NCBI GenBank assembly: GCA_002729495.1
Contig: PBYE01000009.1
Span: 2,653-66,652 of the forward strand
Direction: 5' to 3'
Length of the DNA stretch: 64,000 bases
Source of the DNA: Chromatiales bacterium
GTDB lineage: Bacteria > Pseudomonadota > Gammaproteobacteria > Steroidobacterales > GCA-2729495
The position numbers and the translations under genes are program-made. This document shows, piece after piece, positions 1-7,668 of this stretch (the first letter of the stretch is position 1; each line of letters opens with the position of its first letter). Under the pieces are notes generated by a model. The model saw only the letters and a program-made list of their open reading frames with translations, was not told where the DNA came from and did no database searches.

Positions 1-1693
1 GAGACTCGCCCGGCACACTGTAATCGAAGGCCCAGCGATATACGGTCGGCAGCTCCTGCCCCCAGTTACCGTGCTTCGGCGGATGATCCGGCGTAAGCCA
101 TTCGAGCGTGGTCGCACCCCACGGGTTCGGGTCTGATTTCTCGCCCCGCAGGCTGATAATCATATTGATGAAGAACAGTATCTGCATAGCAGCTACAAAC
201 AGTGTTGCATACGTTATGCCTACGTTCAGGACCTGGGCCGACTCCGGAATGAAGTCTGTCATCCCGTACGAATAGTAACGGCGTGGTATACCGAGGATAC
301 CGAGGTAATGCATCGGCAGGTAAATGGAATAGGTCCCGAGGAAGGTCGCCCAGAAATGCCATTTACCCAGCGTTTCGTTGAATTTCCTGCCGGTGATCTT
401 TGGATACCAGTGGTAGATCGCGGCGAACACGACCATCACAGGCGATACCCCCATCACCATGTGGAAATGCGCGACTACAAAATAGGTCTCCGTTAGCGGC
501 ACATCGACAACCACATTGCCGAGGAACAGGCCCGTCAGTCCGCCATGGGTAAATGTAAAGATAAACGCGATACAGAACAGCATGGGTACGCGCAGATGTA
601 TATTGCCCTGGTAAAGCGTCAGCACCCAGTTATAAACCTTGATGGCAGTCGGCACCGCAACCATCAGCGTTGTCGTCGCGAAAAAGAATCCGAAATAAGG
701 ATTCATGCCGCTGACATACATATGGTGCGCCCAGACGATACAGCTTAAGCCCCCGATCGCAACGATGGCCCAGACCATTTGCCGATAGCCGAAAATGTTC
801 TTGCGCGCATGGCAGGCAAGGATATCCGACACAATACCGAAGGCGGGCAGCGCAACGATATAGACCTCCGGGTGCCCGAAGAACCAGAACAGATGCTGGA
901 ACAATATCGGGCTGCCGCCCGTGTAATCCGCATGTTCACCTGCTTCCAGGAGTGCCGGCATAAAGAAGCTGGTGCCCAGCAGGGCGTCCAGCGTCAGCAT
1001 GAGGCCGCTGACCAGCAGCGCCGGGAATACCAGCAAGCCAAGCACGGTCGCCATGAATATGCCCCACACCGACAGCGGCAGCCGCATCAGCGTCATGCCG
1101 TTGCAGCGAGCCTGCAGGACCGTCGTAACATAGTTCAGGCCACCCATCGTGAACGCCACGATGAACACGACCAGGGAAACGAGCATGAGTGTTATTCCCC
1201 AGGTCGCGCCCGGGGTCCCCCCCCCGAGTATTGCCTGGGGTGGATAGAGCGTCCATCCCGCCCCCGTGGGTCCGCCCGGGACAAAAAAACTGGCCAAAAG
1301 AATCAACACGGACAGCAGGTACGCCCAGTAACTCAACATGTTCATGAACGGGAACACCATATCCCGCGAGCCGCACATGAGAGGAATCAGGTAATTGCCA
1401 AAACCGCCAAGAAGCAATGCGGTCAGCAGATAAATCACCATGATCATGCCGTGCAGGGTTATGGCCTGCAAATACTCCGTCACGGTAATAAATGCAAACG
1501 CGTCCGGAAACGCAATCTGCAGGCGCATCAGGGCGGAAAGCACCAGCGCGACCACGCCAACCAGGATCGCGGTCACCCCGTACTGGACCGCGATAACTTT
1601 ATGATCCTGGCTCCATATATATTTTTTGACGAAGCTCTGTGGATCGTGCAAATCATGTTCATGATCGCGATCTGCGATTGCAACGTAAGCCAT
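1..1693 (-). CDS. ctaD: cytochrome c oxidase subunit I, 3' end cut by window
   Basis: Catalytic subunit of a heme-copper oxidase in the inner membrane, reducing O2 and pumping protons. Read on the minus strand from ATG at 1693; the frame stays open to the window edge, so about 564 codons are present and the C-terminus is missing. Visible motifs are LHGMIMV (heme a ligand His), GHPEVYI (A1-type Glu and the cross-linked His/Tyr pair), HHMYVSG (CuB histidines), IKVYNW (K-channel Lys) and VVAHFHMVMG (heme a3/a ligands). The D-channel Asp lies in GSRDMVFP. It sits 33 bp downstream of ctaC, so the two are almost certainly one transcript. The family call is firm; the exact subtype (caa3 versus aa3) is inferred from the partner gene. 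Confidence 0.95.
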   Translation of the reverse strand, partial: MAYVAIADRDHEHDLHDPQSFVKKYIWSQDHKVIAVQYGVTAILVGVVALVLSALMRLQIAFPDAFAFITVTEYLQAITLHGMIMVIYLLTALLLGGFGNYLIPLMCGSRDMVFPFMNMLSYWAYLLSVLILLASFFVPGGPTGAGWTLYPPQAILGGGTPGATWGITLMLVSLVVFIVAFTMGGLNYVTTVLQARCNGMTLMRLPLSVWGIFMATVLGLLVFPALLVSGLMLTLDALLGTSFFMPALLEAGEHADYTGGSPILFQHLFWFFGHPEVYIVALPAFGIVSDILACHARKNIFGYRQMVWAIVAIGGLSCIVWAHHMYVSGMNPYFGFFFATTTLMVAVPTAIKVYNWVLTLYQGNIHLRVPMLFCIAFIFTFTHGGLTGLFLGNVVVDVPLTETYFVVAHFHMVMGVSPVMVVFAAIYHWYPKITGRKFNETLGKWHFWATFLGTYSIYLPMHYLGILGIPRRYYSYGMTDFIPESAQVLNVGITYATLFVAAMQILFFINMIISLRGEKSDPNPWGATTLEWLTPDHPPKHGNWGQELPTVYRWAFDYSVPGES

Positions 1694-1726
1694 CTATCGT
1701 CCCCTCAAGGCTGTATTCGGTGCCGG

Positions 1727-3121
1727 CTAGTGACTTTCGGCACTGTCCAGACTCGCTACTCGTGTACTGCCGAGCGTATTCATGTAAGCGACCAGGTCAT
1801 TTATCTCCTGGTCTTCATTCAGCATCCGTGCGATCTGCGCCATCTGCTGTCCGTATGGATCCTGTGGGTGCGCGCCGCGCAATCCATCGCGGAACGACTT
1901 TAGCTGGGCAGCCGTGTACCAGTCGTCCATACCGGCAGCACGTGGCGCATTCATCGCCCAGATTCCCCGCCCGTCCTTGCCGTGGCAGTAGCTGCAGGTC
2001 TCATAGAGTTCCTCGCCATGCTCCACATCGCCCGTAATCGTTTTTGCTGCCGGCAAATCAGGCAACGTCCCGATATAAGCGACGACGTTATCGATGGCGG
2101 CATCGTCGGATAATGTCGATGCCATTCCCCGCATTTGCATTCCCAGCGTATCGGCCGGATCGGTTCCACGTATCCCCTGTTGGAAATTCTTTACCTGCCG
2201 TACGAGATATGCAGTGTCGAGACCGGTCAGTTTCGGTGCATTAAGCGCCAGGTTACCTTCGCCGTTCTGGCCGTGACACCCACTACACGGCGCATACGAA
2301 GCCCTGCCCGCCTGCAGATCAGGCTCAGGCATGTTGAGCGTGTCAGCATAGGTCGGATGCGAACCCAGCCACTGCTCATAGGCATCCCTGCTCTCGACTA
2401 CTACGCTGCCCTTCATGGCGTGGTGCGCTATTCCGCACAGCTCTTCGCACAAGAGGTCGTATGTACCTTCGACCGTTGGCTCGAACCAGAAGAAGGTAAC
2501 CATGCCGGGTACCAAATCCATTTTCACCCGGAACTGCGGCACCGCAAAGTTATGCAGCACATCCTTGGAGCGCAGCAATACCTTCACCGGCTGATTGACG
2601 GGCAGGTGCATCTCCGGGCTGGAAACCAGGATATCGTCCATACCGGTCGGATCATCCGGATCCATACCGAACGGGTTAGCCACGCTTATAAGCGACTGGT
2701 CAACATCGCCGAATTTACCGTCTTTACCCGGATAGCGATGGCTCCAGTGCCACTGCTGGCCAATGGTTTCAACTTCCATGGCATCTTCGGGTACGGTAAC
2801 AATATCGCCCCAGACGATCAGGCCGGGCGCCAGCAATGCTGCAATACCCACCGCAGAAATACTCACCAACCAGATTTCGAGTTTCTTGTTTTCCGGTTCG
2901 TATTCGGCCTTCCGGCCTTCTTTATGGCGGAATTTAATTATGCACCAGGCCAGAAACAGATTAACCGCCACAAACACACACCCGGTAACCCAGATTGTCA
3001 TGTTTACGGTGTCATCAACCGACTGCCAGTTCGAGGCGATAGGTGTAAACCACCATGGACTCAAGATATGAAATACGACTGACCCGACTACCAGCAGGAT
3101 CACTACTACTGCAATTACCAT
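1727..3121 (-). CDS. ctaC: cytochrome c oxidase subunit II fused to two cytochrome c domains
   Basis: 464 aa. Electron-entry subunit of the oxidase. The N-terminal third has hydrophobic segments near residues 2-20, 42-62 and 88-108, then the periplasmic cupredoxin domain with the aromatic patch QQWHWSHRYPG and the CuA site (LHNFAVP His plus CEELCGIAHHAM with two Cys, His and Met). After about residue 275 there are two class I cytochrome c domains, with heme motifs CSGCH and CSYCH and candidate axial methionines in GMQMRGM and GQQMAQI. Ordinary aa3 CoxII has no heme c and caa3 CoxII usually has one, so two is notable. ATG at 3121 follows a purine-rich GGGGGGAAGCAGGGG stretch. It is upstream of ctaD in the same operon. 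Confidence 0.95.
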   Translation of the reverse strand: MVIAVVVILLVVGSVVFHILSPWWFTPIASNWQSVDDTVNMTIWVTGCVFVAVNLFLAWCIIKFRHKEGRKAEYEPENKKLEIWLVSISAVGIAALLAPGLIVWGDIVTVPEDAMEVETIGQQWHWSHRYPGKDGKFGDVDQSLISVANPFGMDPDDPTGMDDILVSSPEMHLPVNQPVKVLLRSKDVLHNFAVPQFRVKMDLVPGMVTFFWFEPTVEGTYDLLCEELCGIAHHAMKGSVVVESRDAYEQWLGSHPTYADTLNMPEPDLQAGRASYAPCSGCHGQNGEGNLALNAPKLTGLDTAYLVRQVKNFQQGIRGTDPADTLGMQMRGMASTLSDDAAIDNVVAYIGTLPDLPAAKTITGDVEHGEELYETCSYCHGKDGRGIWAMNAPRAAGMDDWYTAAQLKSFRDGLRGAHPQDPYGQQMAQIARMLNEDQEINDLVAYMNTLGSTRVASLDSAESH

Positions 3122-3521
3122 CCCCTGCTTCCCCCCTTACAGGTCAGTCGCGGAACTACAAAAACTTAGAATGATGCGGGCGTTTGCATTTGGCGTAAAT
3201 ACACTTCATTTAAGCTGCCCTTCAGCATGGTGCCCGTCAGGTTATTATTTGGAATAGCTAGTTATCCCCTATATTCATCCCTGATAGGGTTGTTTTCAGC
3301 CCTGAAAAATACTGTCTGTTGTGAGGCGCATCTTGCCATAAACTACCGGCAGCGCCGGAGTCTTATAAGTATATGCACGTATGTGAGTCTCGCACATTTC
3401 CTGACTCTTTGCAGACACAGCGAAGAAAAATATCCCTGTGGATTCCATATGGAGCCGGTTTGAATTACAGCCACAGAAGTGCAGCCGCGTGCACCCTGGC
3501 ACAAGCCAGGGCTGGCCAGAC
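3122..3521. other. 400-bp intergenic region upstream of ctaC
   Basis: No convincing gene. It should contain the leftward promoter for ctaC-ctaD, but I could not assign a clear -35/-10 pair. It contains a 6-bp dyad (CCCTAT at 3267-3272 with ATAGGG at 3284-3289) and, at its right end, the stem-loop following the cytochrome b561 gene. Open frames crossing it have no family features or good ribosome binding sites. Confidence 0.4.
3494..3511 (-). terminator. stem-loop just after the cytochrome b561 gene
   Basis: Perfect 7-bp stem CCCTGGC/GCCAGGG with a 4-nt loop (ACAA on the plus strand), 10 bp past the stop codon on the minus strand. No T-tract follows, so it may be a Rho-associated 3' end or an mRNA-stabilising hairpin rather than an intrinsic terminator. 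Confidence 0.4.
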
Positions 3522-4109
3522 CTAGCCACCACGCCACATGCGCAGGAGCACACCGTCCCTGGCGACATAGTGGTGCCATAGCGCACCGAGGACGTGGAGG
3601 CCCAGGATTCCGGCCCCCACTTTCCAGCAATAGCGGTGAATTTCCGCGAAAAACTCGTATGTAAACGTCGCGCCCTCTTCCACCTGCGGCACAATCCGGG
3701 GCATATCGTCCCAGAGTAAAAAGAATATCGGGAACTCGCCTTCGTAAGCAGATAGTGATGCCCAGCCCGACAAGGGGTATACAAGTATTAGTGTGTATAG
3801 GGCGGCATGGGTAATCCGCACAAGCCAGCGCATGTAAGTAGTGAGCGCCGGCGGCAAATCGGGGGTCGGGTTGCTGACCCGCCAGCCGAGCCTGGCGAGT
3901 GCCACGCCGAATACGAGGAAACCCATCGTGTGGTGAATCCGCGATGTGTACATCACCCAGGTATCGTCAGCGTAGGTCTCGGTGTAGACCTCGTAGACTT
4001 CGACCATCCAGAAACCGACCGGAATCTGGACTGCGATCATCGCCAGCATCACCCAGTGAAACGCCCGGGAAACCCTGCCCCACTGCGATGCAGTATTTCT
4101 GAGTCCCAT
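3522..4109 (-). CDS. cytochrome b561-family membrane protein
   Basis: 195 aa. Four-helix di-heme b protein of the CybB/Ni-hydrogenase cytochrome b type, expected to move electrons between the quinone pool and a partner. Likely heme histidines are in SRAFHWVML (helix 1), RIHHTMGFLV (helix 2), ITHAALYTL (helix 3) and GLHVLGALWHHYV (helix 4). I start it at ATG 4109 because CAGGAG lies 7 bases upstream; an in-frame TTG at 4142 would add 11 residues but has no comparable ribosome binding site. It lies upstream of ctaC-ctaD in the same direction, but the 400-bp gap argues for separate transcription. Confidence 0.85.
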   Translation of the reverse strand: MGLRNTASQWGRVSRAFHWVMLAMIAVQIPVGFWMVEVYEVYTETYADDTWVMYTSRIHHTMGFLVFGVALARLGWRVSNPTPDLPPALTTYMRWLVRITHAALYTLILVYPLSGWASLSAYEGEFPIFFLLWDDMPRIVPQVEEGATFTYEFFAEIHRYCWKVGAGILGLHVLGALWHHYVARDGVLLRMWRGG

Positions 4110-4505
4110 TCCCGGCTCCTGTAAACGCTTCAACCCGCTCAATGGCGCGCCGTGCCCGGCAATCTATTTAACATAGGTGGATCCGGCTCTCCCCGAATCC
4201 GGTTCGGATTAACCGCATGACAAAACGGCCTAAAGCGCGCGGCCGGCAACAGATTACACGACCCGAACAACCTCAGACGCAGGCACACAGCCCCTTTAAA
4301 TGCACAACTTAAACCACGTCTACTTGTATGTACTTATATTCATACAGTCGGCGCTGCGTCAATATTCGCGAATATAGTTGTAATTGTCTTGTAACCACTA
4401 TGACACACACTTAATATAACGAAGCGAGATAATAACTGCACATAAATACAACTCGCCGCCGGTTATCCGGACGAACTACAAGTAAATAATATAGGGAACT
4501 CTACA
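4110..4505. other. intergenic region, A+T-rich in its right half
   Basis: No gene seen. Base composition drops to A+T-rich from about 4310. A possible rightward promoter for the small protein at 4506 is TTGTAA at 4389-4394 and TAATAT at 4412-4417 with a 17-bp spacer; each box matches consensus at only four of six positions, so this is tentative. Confidence 0.35.
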
Positions 4506-4700
4506 TTGGAATTCTTTAAAGCCGCGATTCGGCTGATGGTGTTCGCGTTCGTATTGGTGGGCGCCATGATTACCCTGGCGGGCACCCAGGATAAGGGCAC
4601 AGACCAGACGACCATTTCCGCCGAAAAGCAGGATTTGGATAAAGATTTTTCCACATCCAAGCAGGAGTTGGTAAATACGGACCTGGGGTCCACAGGCTAA
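4506..4700 (+). CDS. small single-pass membrane protein, hypothetical
   Basis: 64 aa, unrecognised. TTG start at 4506 preceded by ATAGGGAAC, which gives a usable Shine-Dalgarno. Residues 8-25 (RLMVFAFVLVGAMITLAG) form one transmembrane helix or an uncleaved signal; the rest is hydrophilic and acidic (KGTDQTTISAEKQDLDKDF). A perfect intrinsic terminator begins 25 bp after the stop, which supports a genuine short monocistronic gene. An internal ATG at residue 11 would remove part of the helix. The A+T-rich leader differs from its neighbours. Function unknown. Confidence 0.6.
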   Translation: MEFFKAAIRLMVFAFVLVGAMITLAGTQDKGTDQTTISAEKQDLDKDFSTSKQELVNTDLGSTG

Positions 4701-4725
4701 GCAGAGAGCCTTAACACTTTCAGGA

Positions 4726-4761
4726 AAAGCCGGTTGAGCAACGCTCAACCGGCTTTTTTTT
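4726..4761 (+). terminator. intrinsic terminator after the small membrane protein gene
   Basis: Perfect 14-bp stem AAAGCCGGTTGAGC/GCTCAACCGGCTTT with loop AAC (4740-4742), followed by a run of T residues to 4761. Textbook Rho-independent terminator on the plus strand; the A-rich left flank could let it work in the other direction as well. Confidence 0.92.
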
Positions 4762-4812
4762 GCCCGGCTGGCGCACACATGACAGACTTGCGGCAGGAGC
4801 GATGCCAGAGCT

Positions 4813-6429
4813 ATGCGCATAGACCGACGCGACTTTGTTACCTGGACTGCCGGTGCCCTGCTCGGCGCAGGGTCCGCCCGCCCGCAAGCGCGCGAGCAGC
4901 AGTCGCTGCCATCAATGCTGAAACCTTTGCCGGAATCCGGTTTGCAGATAGACGTGCTGATGCATACCGGCCAGACTTTCGGTACCTTCCAACCGCCCGG
5001 GATCATGGACGGCATGGGCGCGTGGGACTGGAACGCGACGACCGTGCGCCTGTTCGTTAACCACGAACTGGCTCCGAATGCGGGTTATCGTTATCCGCTT
5101 GCGAATGGCACCGGTCTGACCGGCGCACGGATATCCTGGATCGATATCGACAAGGAATCGAGGCAGATAGTGGATGCCGGCAACGCGATACGCGAAATCC
5201 GTGACCGGCGCGGTGAAATCGTGACCCGGCCGGCACAGGTCAGTGAGCTCTGGAATGAGAAAGTCGATAAAGGGCTGAACAACCTGTGCTCTGCGCAGGG
5301 CTACAGCGCCGGAGAATTCGGTTTTGTCGATGACATCCTGTTCTCGCACGAAGAAGTCACCTCGCCCGAGAGGCACCCGCACGGAGGCACCGTCTGGGGA
5401 CTGGACGTGCGCAGCGGGCAGCTCTGGGCGCTGCCCGAACTCGGCCGTGGCGCCTGGGAGAATGTCACCGCGATCCGCACCGACGACCAGGACAGCGACG
5501 ACGGCCACATTGCACTGCTCCTGAGTGACGACCTCGAGTTCGGGGGTGCGCCCCTGTACCTGTGGATCGGCAGAAAAAAACCGGGAGCAGGGTATGTGGC
5601 CCGTAACGGTCTGGCCGAAGGTCAGCTGCACGTATGGACATCGTATAAAGACGACCGTGACCCGGGCGACTGGAACGGCACCGGATCGGTACGCAGCGGC
5701 CGCTTCGTGCCGGTCAGCACGCGCACAGCTGCAAGTGCCGGTAAAGCGGGCTTCGACCGCGACGGTTATATAAATGACACGGGGCTGCGCGAGCGCGCCC
5801 GGGAAGTGGGTGCATTTATGTTTTCCCGCCCGGAAGACCTGCACACCCGTCGCAAGACAGGCAGCACGGCCGTGTTCTGTTCGGCCGGACACGGCGACAG
5901 GTTCCCTGCCGATGACTGGGGCACGATCTACCTGATCGATGTTCGCATCATCTTAGACGGGGACTCACCCTCCGCAACCGCCCGGCTGACGATCCTGCAT
6001 GACGGGGATGACTTCGGCGACTTCGGCATTCGCAGCCCGGACAACGTCGTCTGGGCTTCAGATGACATGATCTACGTACAGGAGGACAAGGCCACCAGGC
6101 GCCATGAATTCGGCGGTGAGTCGGGTCGGGAAGCTTCGACCTGGGTCATCGACCCGGAGAACCCATCCGATTACCGGCGCATCGCCGAGATCGACCGCAG
6201 CGTTGTGCTGCCTGCAGACGCGCGCGATTTCGCACACATGGTGCACGGGACCTGGGAATGCACCGGCCTTATCGATGTATCGCGGGAATTCGGCGCGCCG
6301 GCCGACGAACTACTGCTCATAACCGCGGTCCAGGCGCACACCATTCGCGGCGGCTCACTCGGCGGGCGCCGCAAACTGTTCCAGGGCGGACAGCTCGTGA
6401 TGCTGTCGGCCAGAAGAACGGCCGGCTGA
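4813..6429 (+). CDS. PhoX-like (DUF839-type) Tat-exported protein
   Basis: 538 aa. Probably a periplasmic PhoX-family phosphatase or a related beta-propeller esterase. The N-terminus has a twin-arginine signal (DRRDFVTWTAGALLGAGSA, cleavage after about residue 26), consistent with a metal-loaded folded enzyme. PhoX-like segments are VRLFVNHEL, TVWGLDVRSGQLWAL, GRGAWENVTAI, HIALLLSDD and SPDNVVWASDDMIYVQED. The usual PhoX motif with a HEA-type glutamate is WENVTA here, so catalytic activity is not assured. AGGAG at 4795-4799 is 13 bases from this ATG and only 2 bases from an out-of-frame ATG at 4802 that opens a 6-codon ORF overlapping the start, so initiation may be unusual. It converges on the MBL gene with a 6-bp gap. 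Confidence 0.65.
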   Translation: MRIDRRDFVTWTAGALLGAGSARPQAREQQSLPSMLKPLPESGLQIDVLMHTGQTFGTFQPPGIMDGMGAWDWNATTVRLFVNHELAPNAGYRYPLANGTGLTGARISWIDIDKESRQIVDAGNAIREIRDRRGEIVTRPAQVSELWNEKVDKGLNNLCSAQGYSAGEFGFVDDILFSHEEVTSPERHPHGGTVWGLDVRSGQLWALPELGRGAWENVTAIRTDDQDSDDGHIALLLSDDLEFGGAPLYLWIGRKKPGAGYVARNGLAEGQLHVWTSYKDDRDPGDWNGTGSVRSGRFVPVSTRTAASAGKAGFDRDGYINDTGLRERAREVGAFMFSRPEDLHTRRKTGSTAVFCSAGHGDRFPADDWGTIYLIDVRIILDGDSPSATARLTILHDGDDFGDFGIRSPDNVVWASDDMIYVQEDKATRRHEFGGESGREASTWVIDPENPSDYRRIAEIDRSVVLPADARDFAHMVHGTWECTGLIDVSREFGAPADELLLITAVQAHTIRGGSLGGRRKLFQGGQLVMLSARRTAG

Positions 6430-6435
6430 AAACCC

Positions 6436-7392
6436 TTACTCTGCCAGCGGCATGTTCTCCGGCTTCACCCAGTCACCGGTTTCGCTCTGGTAGACAATTG
6501 TCACGAACAGGTTGCCCTTGATCAGGCGCTGCCCCCACCGCTCTTCCAGGTCCGCGAAGGGCCGGCGAGCCTTCATTTCCTTCAGCGTCAGGCCCTCGTC
6601 GATAAGTGCGCGGATACGCTTGCGGCATTCGACCAGCATGTCCCGCACCTCGATAAGCCGGTCGCGACCCGACAGCGGCCCGTGGCCCGAGACCACGATC
6701 GTGTCAGGCCCCGCCATCTCGATCATGCGGTTGGTGGCTTCGATCTGTCCCGCCACAGTGCCGCCGCTCGCGATATCGATAAGCGGATAACCGCCGTTGA
6801 TGAACGCATCGCCGGTCAGCAACACGTCGGCCTCCCTGAAATAAAACACTGAGTCGCCGTCCGTGTGCGCGTCCGGGACGTGCAATACGTCGATGGCATC
6901 GCCGTTCAGATAGAAAGTCATGCTCTCACTGAAGGTGATGACCGGCAGCCCCTCGGGTGGCGTCGGGGCCGAACGCGCCCTGAATACAAGATGGAACTGT
7001 TCTTCGCTTAAGCGTTTGTGTACGTTCTCGTGCGCGACGATCACGGATCCGAGCTTGCCGAAGTTGCGGTTGCCACCCGTATGGTCACCGTGCCAGTGTG
7101 TATTAAATAAATAACGTATGGATTCGTCTGAGAGTTCGGCGACCGCGGTAATAATACGTTCTGTCATCGGCCGGAACTGGTCATCGAAGATCGCCGCGCC
7201 ATCCTCGCCCGTGAACACGGCGACGTTGCCGGCCGGCTCCATGACGAGCATATGGATGTTGTCGCGGACATGGACCGTTTCTATCTCGCCCTCCATGCGC
7301 CGTGCCTGTGCCTGCGCATCGCCAAAGCACAACCACTGCATTGCCAGCCCGGTGATTAATGAATAAACAAAGGTAATTCTTGCGGAACCCAT
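6436..7392 (-). CDS. periplasmic MBL-fold metallo-hydrolase
   Basis: 318 aa with an N-terminal signal peptide (cleavage around residue 28, after DAQAQA). The metallo-beta-lactamase fold shows all metal-ligand motifs: NTHWHGDHTGG (about 98-108), VPDAHTDGD, LLTGDAFINGG and VSGHGPLS. This is the quinoprotein-relay/beta-lactamase-like hydrolase group; the substrate cannot be read from sequence. The C-terminal helix-rich tail with LTLKEMKARRPFADLEERWG is typical of this subgroup. AGGGG precedes ATG 7392 by 6-7 bases. It is transcribed away from ubiD at 7669; the 276-bp gap between them must hold both promoters. Confidence 0.85.
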   Translation of the reverse strand: MGSARITFVYSLITGLAMQWLCFGDAQAQARRMEGEIETVHVRDNIHMLVMEPAGNVAVFTGEDGAAIFDDQFRPMTERIITAVAELSDESIRYLFNTHWHGDHTGGNRNFGKLGSVIVAHENVHKRLSEEQFHLVFRARSAPTPPEGLPVITFSESMTFYLNGDAIDVLHVPDAHTDGDSVFYFREADVLLTGDAFINGGYPLIDIASGGTVAGQIEATNRMIEMAGPDTIVVSGHGPLSGRDRLIEVRDMLVECRKRIRALIDEGLTLKEMKARRPFADLEERWGQRLIKGNLFVTIVYQSETGDWVKPENMPLAE

Positions 7393-7668
7393 CTTCTGCC
7401 CCTGTCTGATATTTTTTCGTATTGCCGGCTAAAGCCGGTCGCCTGTACACCATACCCACAAAAATTAGTCGTGCGCCGCGATTCGTCAGCCGACAGCCAA
7501 AACCAGTTAATTAGTAGTAAAAACAAATATTTATGATAGTACTGGTCACAATGCCCACCACGGGAACGGCGCACAGGCCGCGATACTTCGTGAACCGGGC
7601 CGGAGTTACTATGGGTGCATAAAGGCCCGGTTCGGGTCTGTAAGAATGAATAATCCGGGGATCAGGTA

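Noticed and set aside
779-1903. Long plus-strand open frame of 374 codons opposite the oxidase genes
   Set aside because: Antisense to ctaD/ctaC, which show unmistakable family motifs; the composition is Arg/His/Gln-rich as expected for a shadow frame.
3227-3463. 78-codon plus-strand frame in the spacer left of cytochrome b561
   Set aside because: No ribosome binding site, Cys/Leu/Ser-rich random-looking sequence, and the spacer should contain the ctaC promoter.
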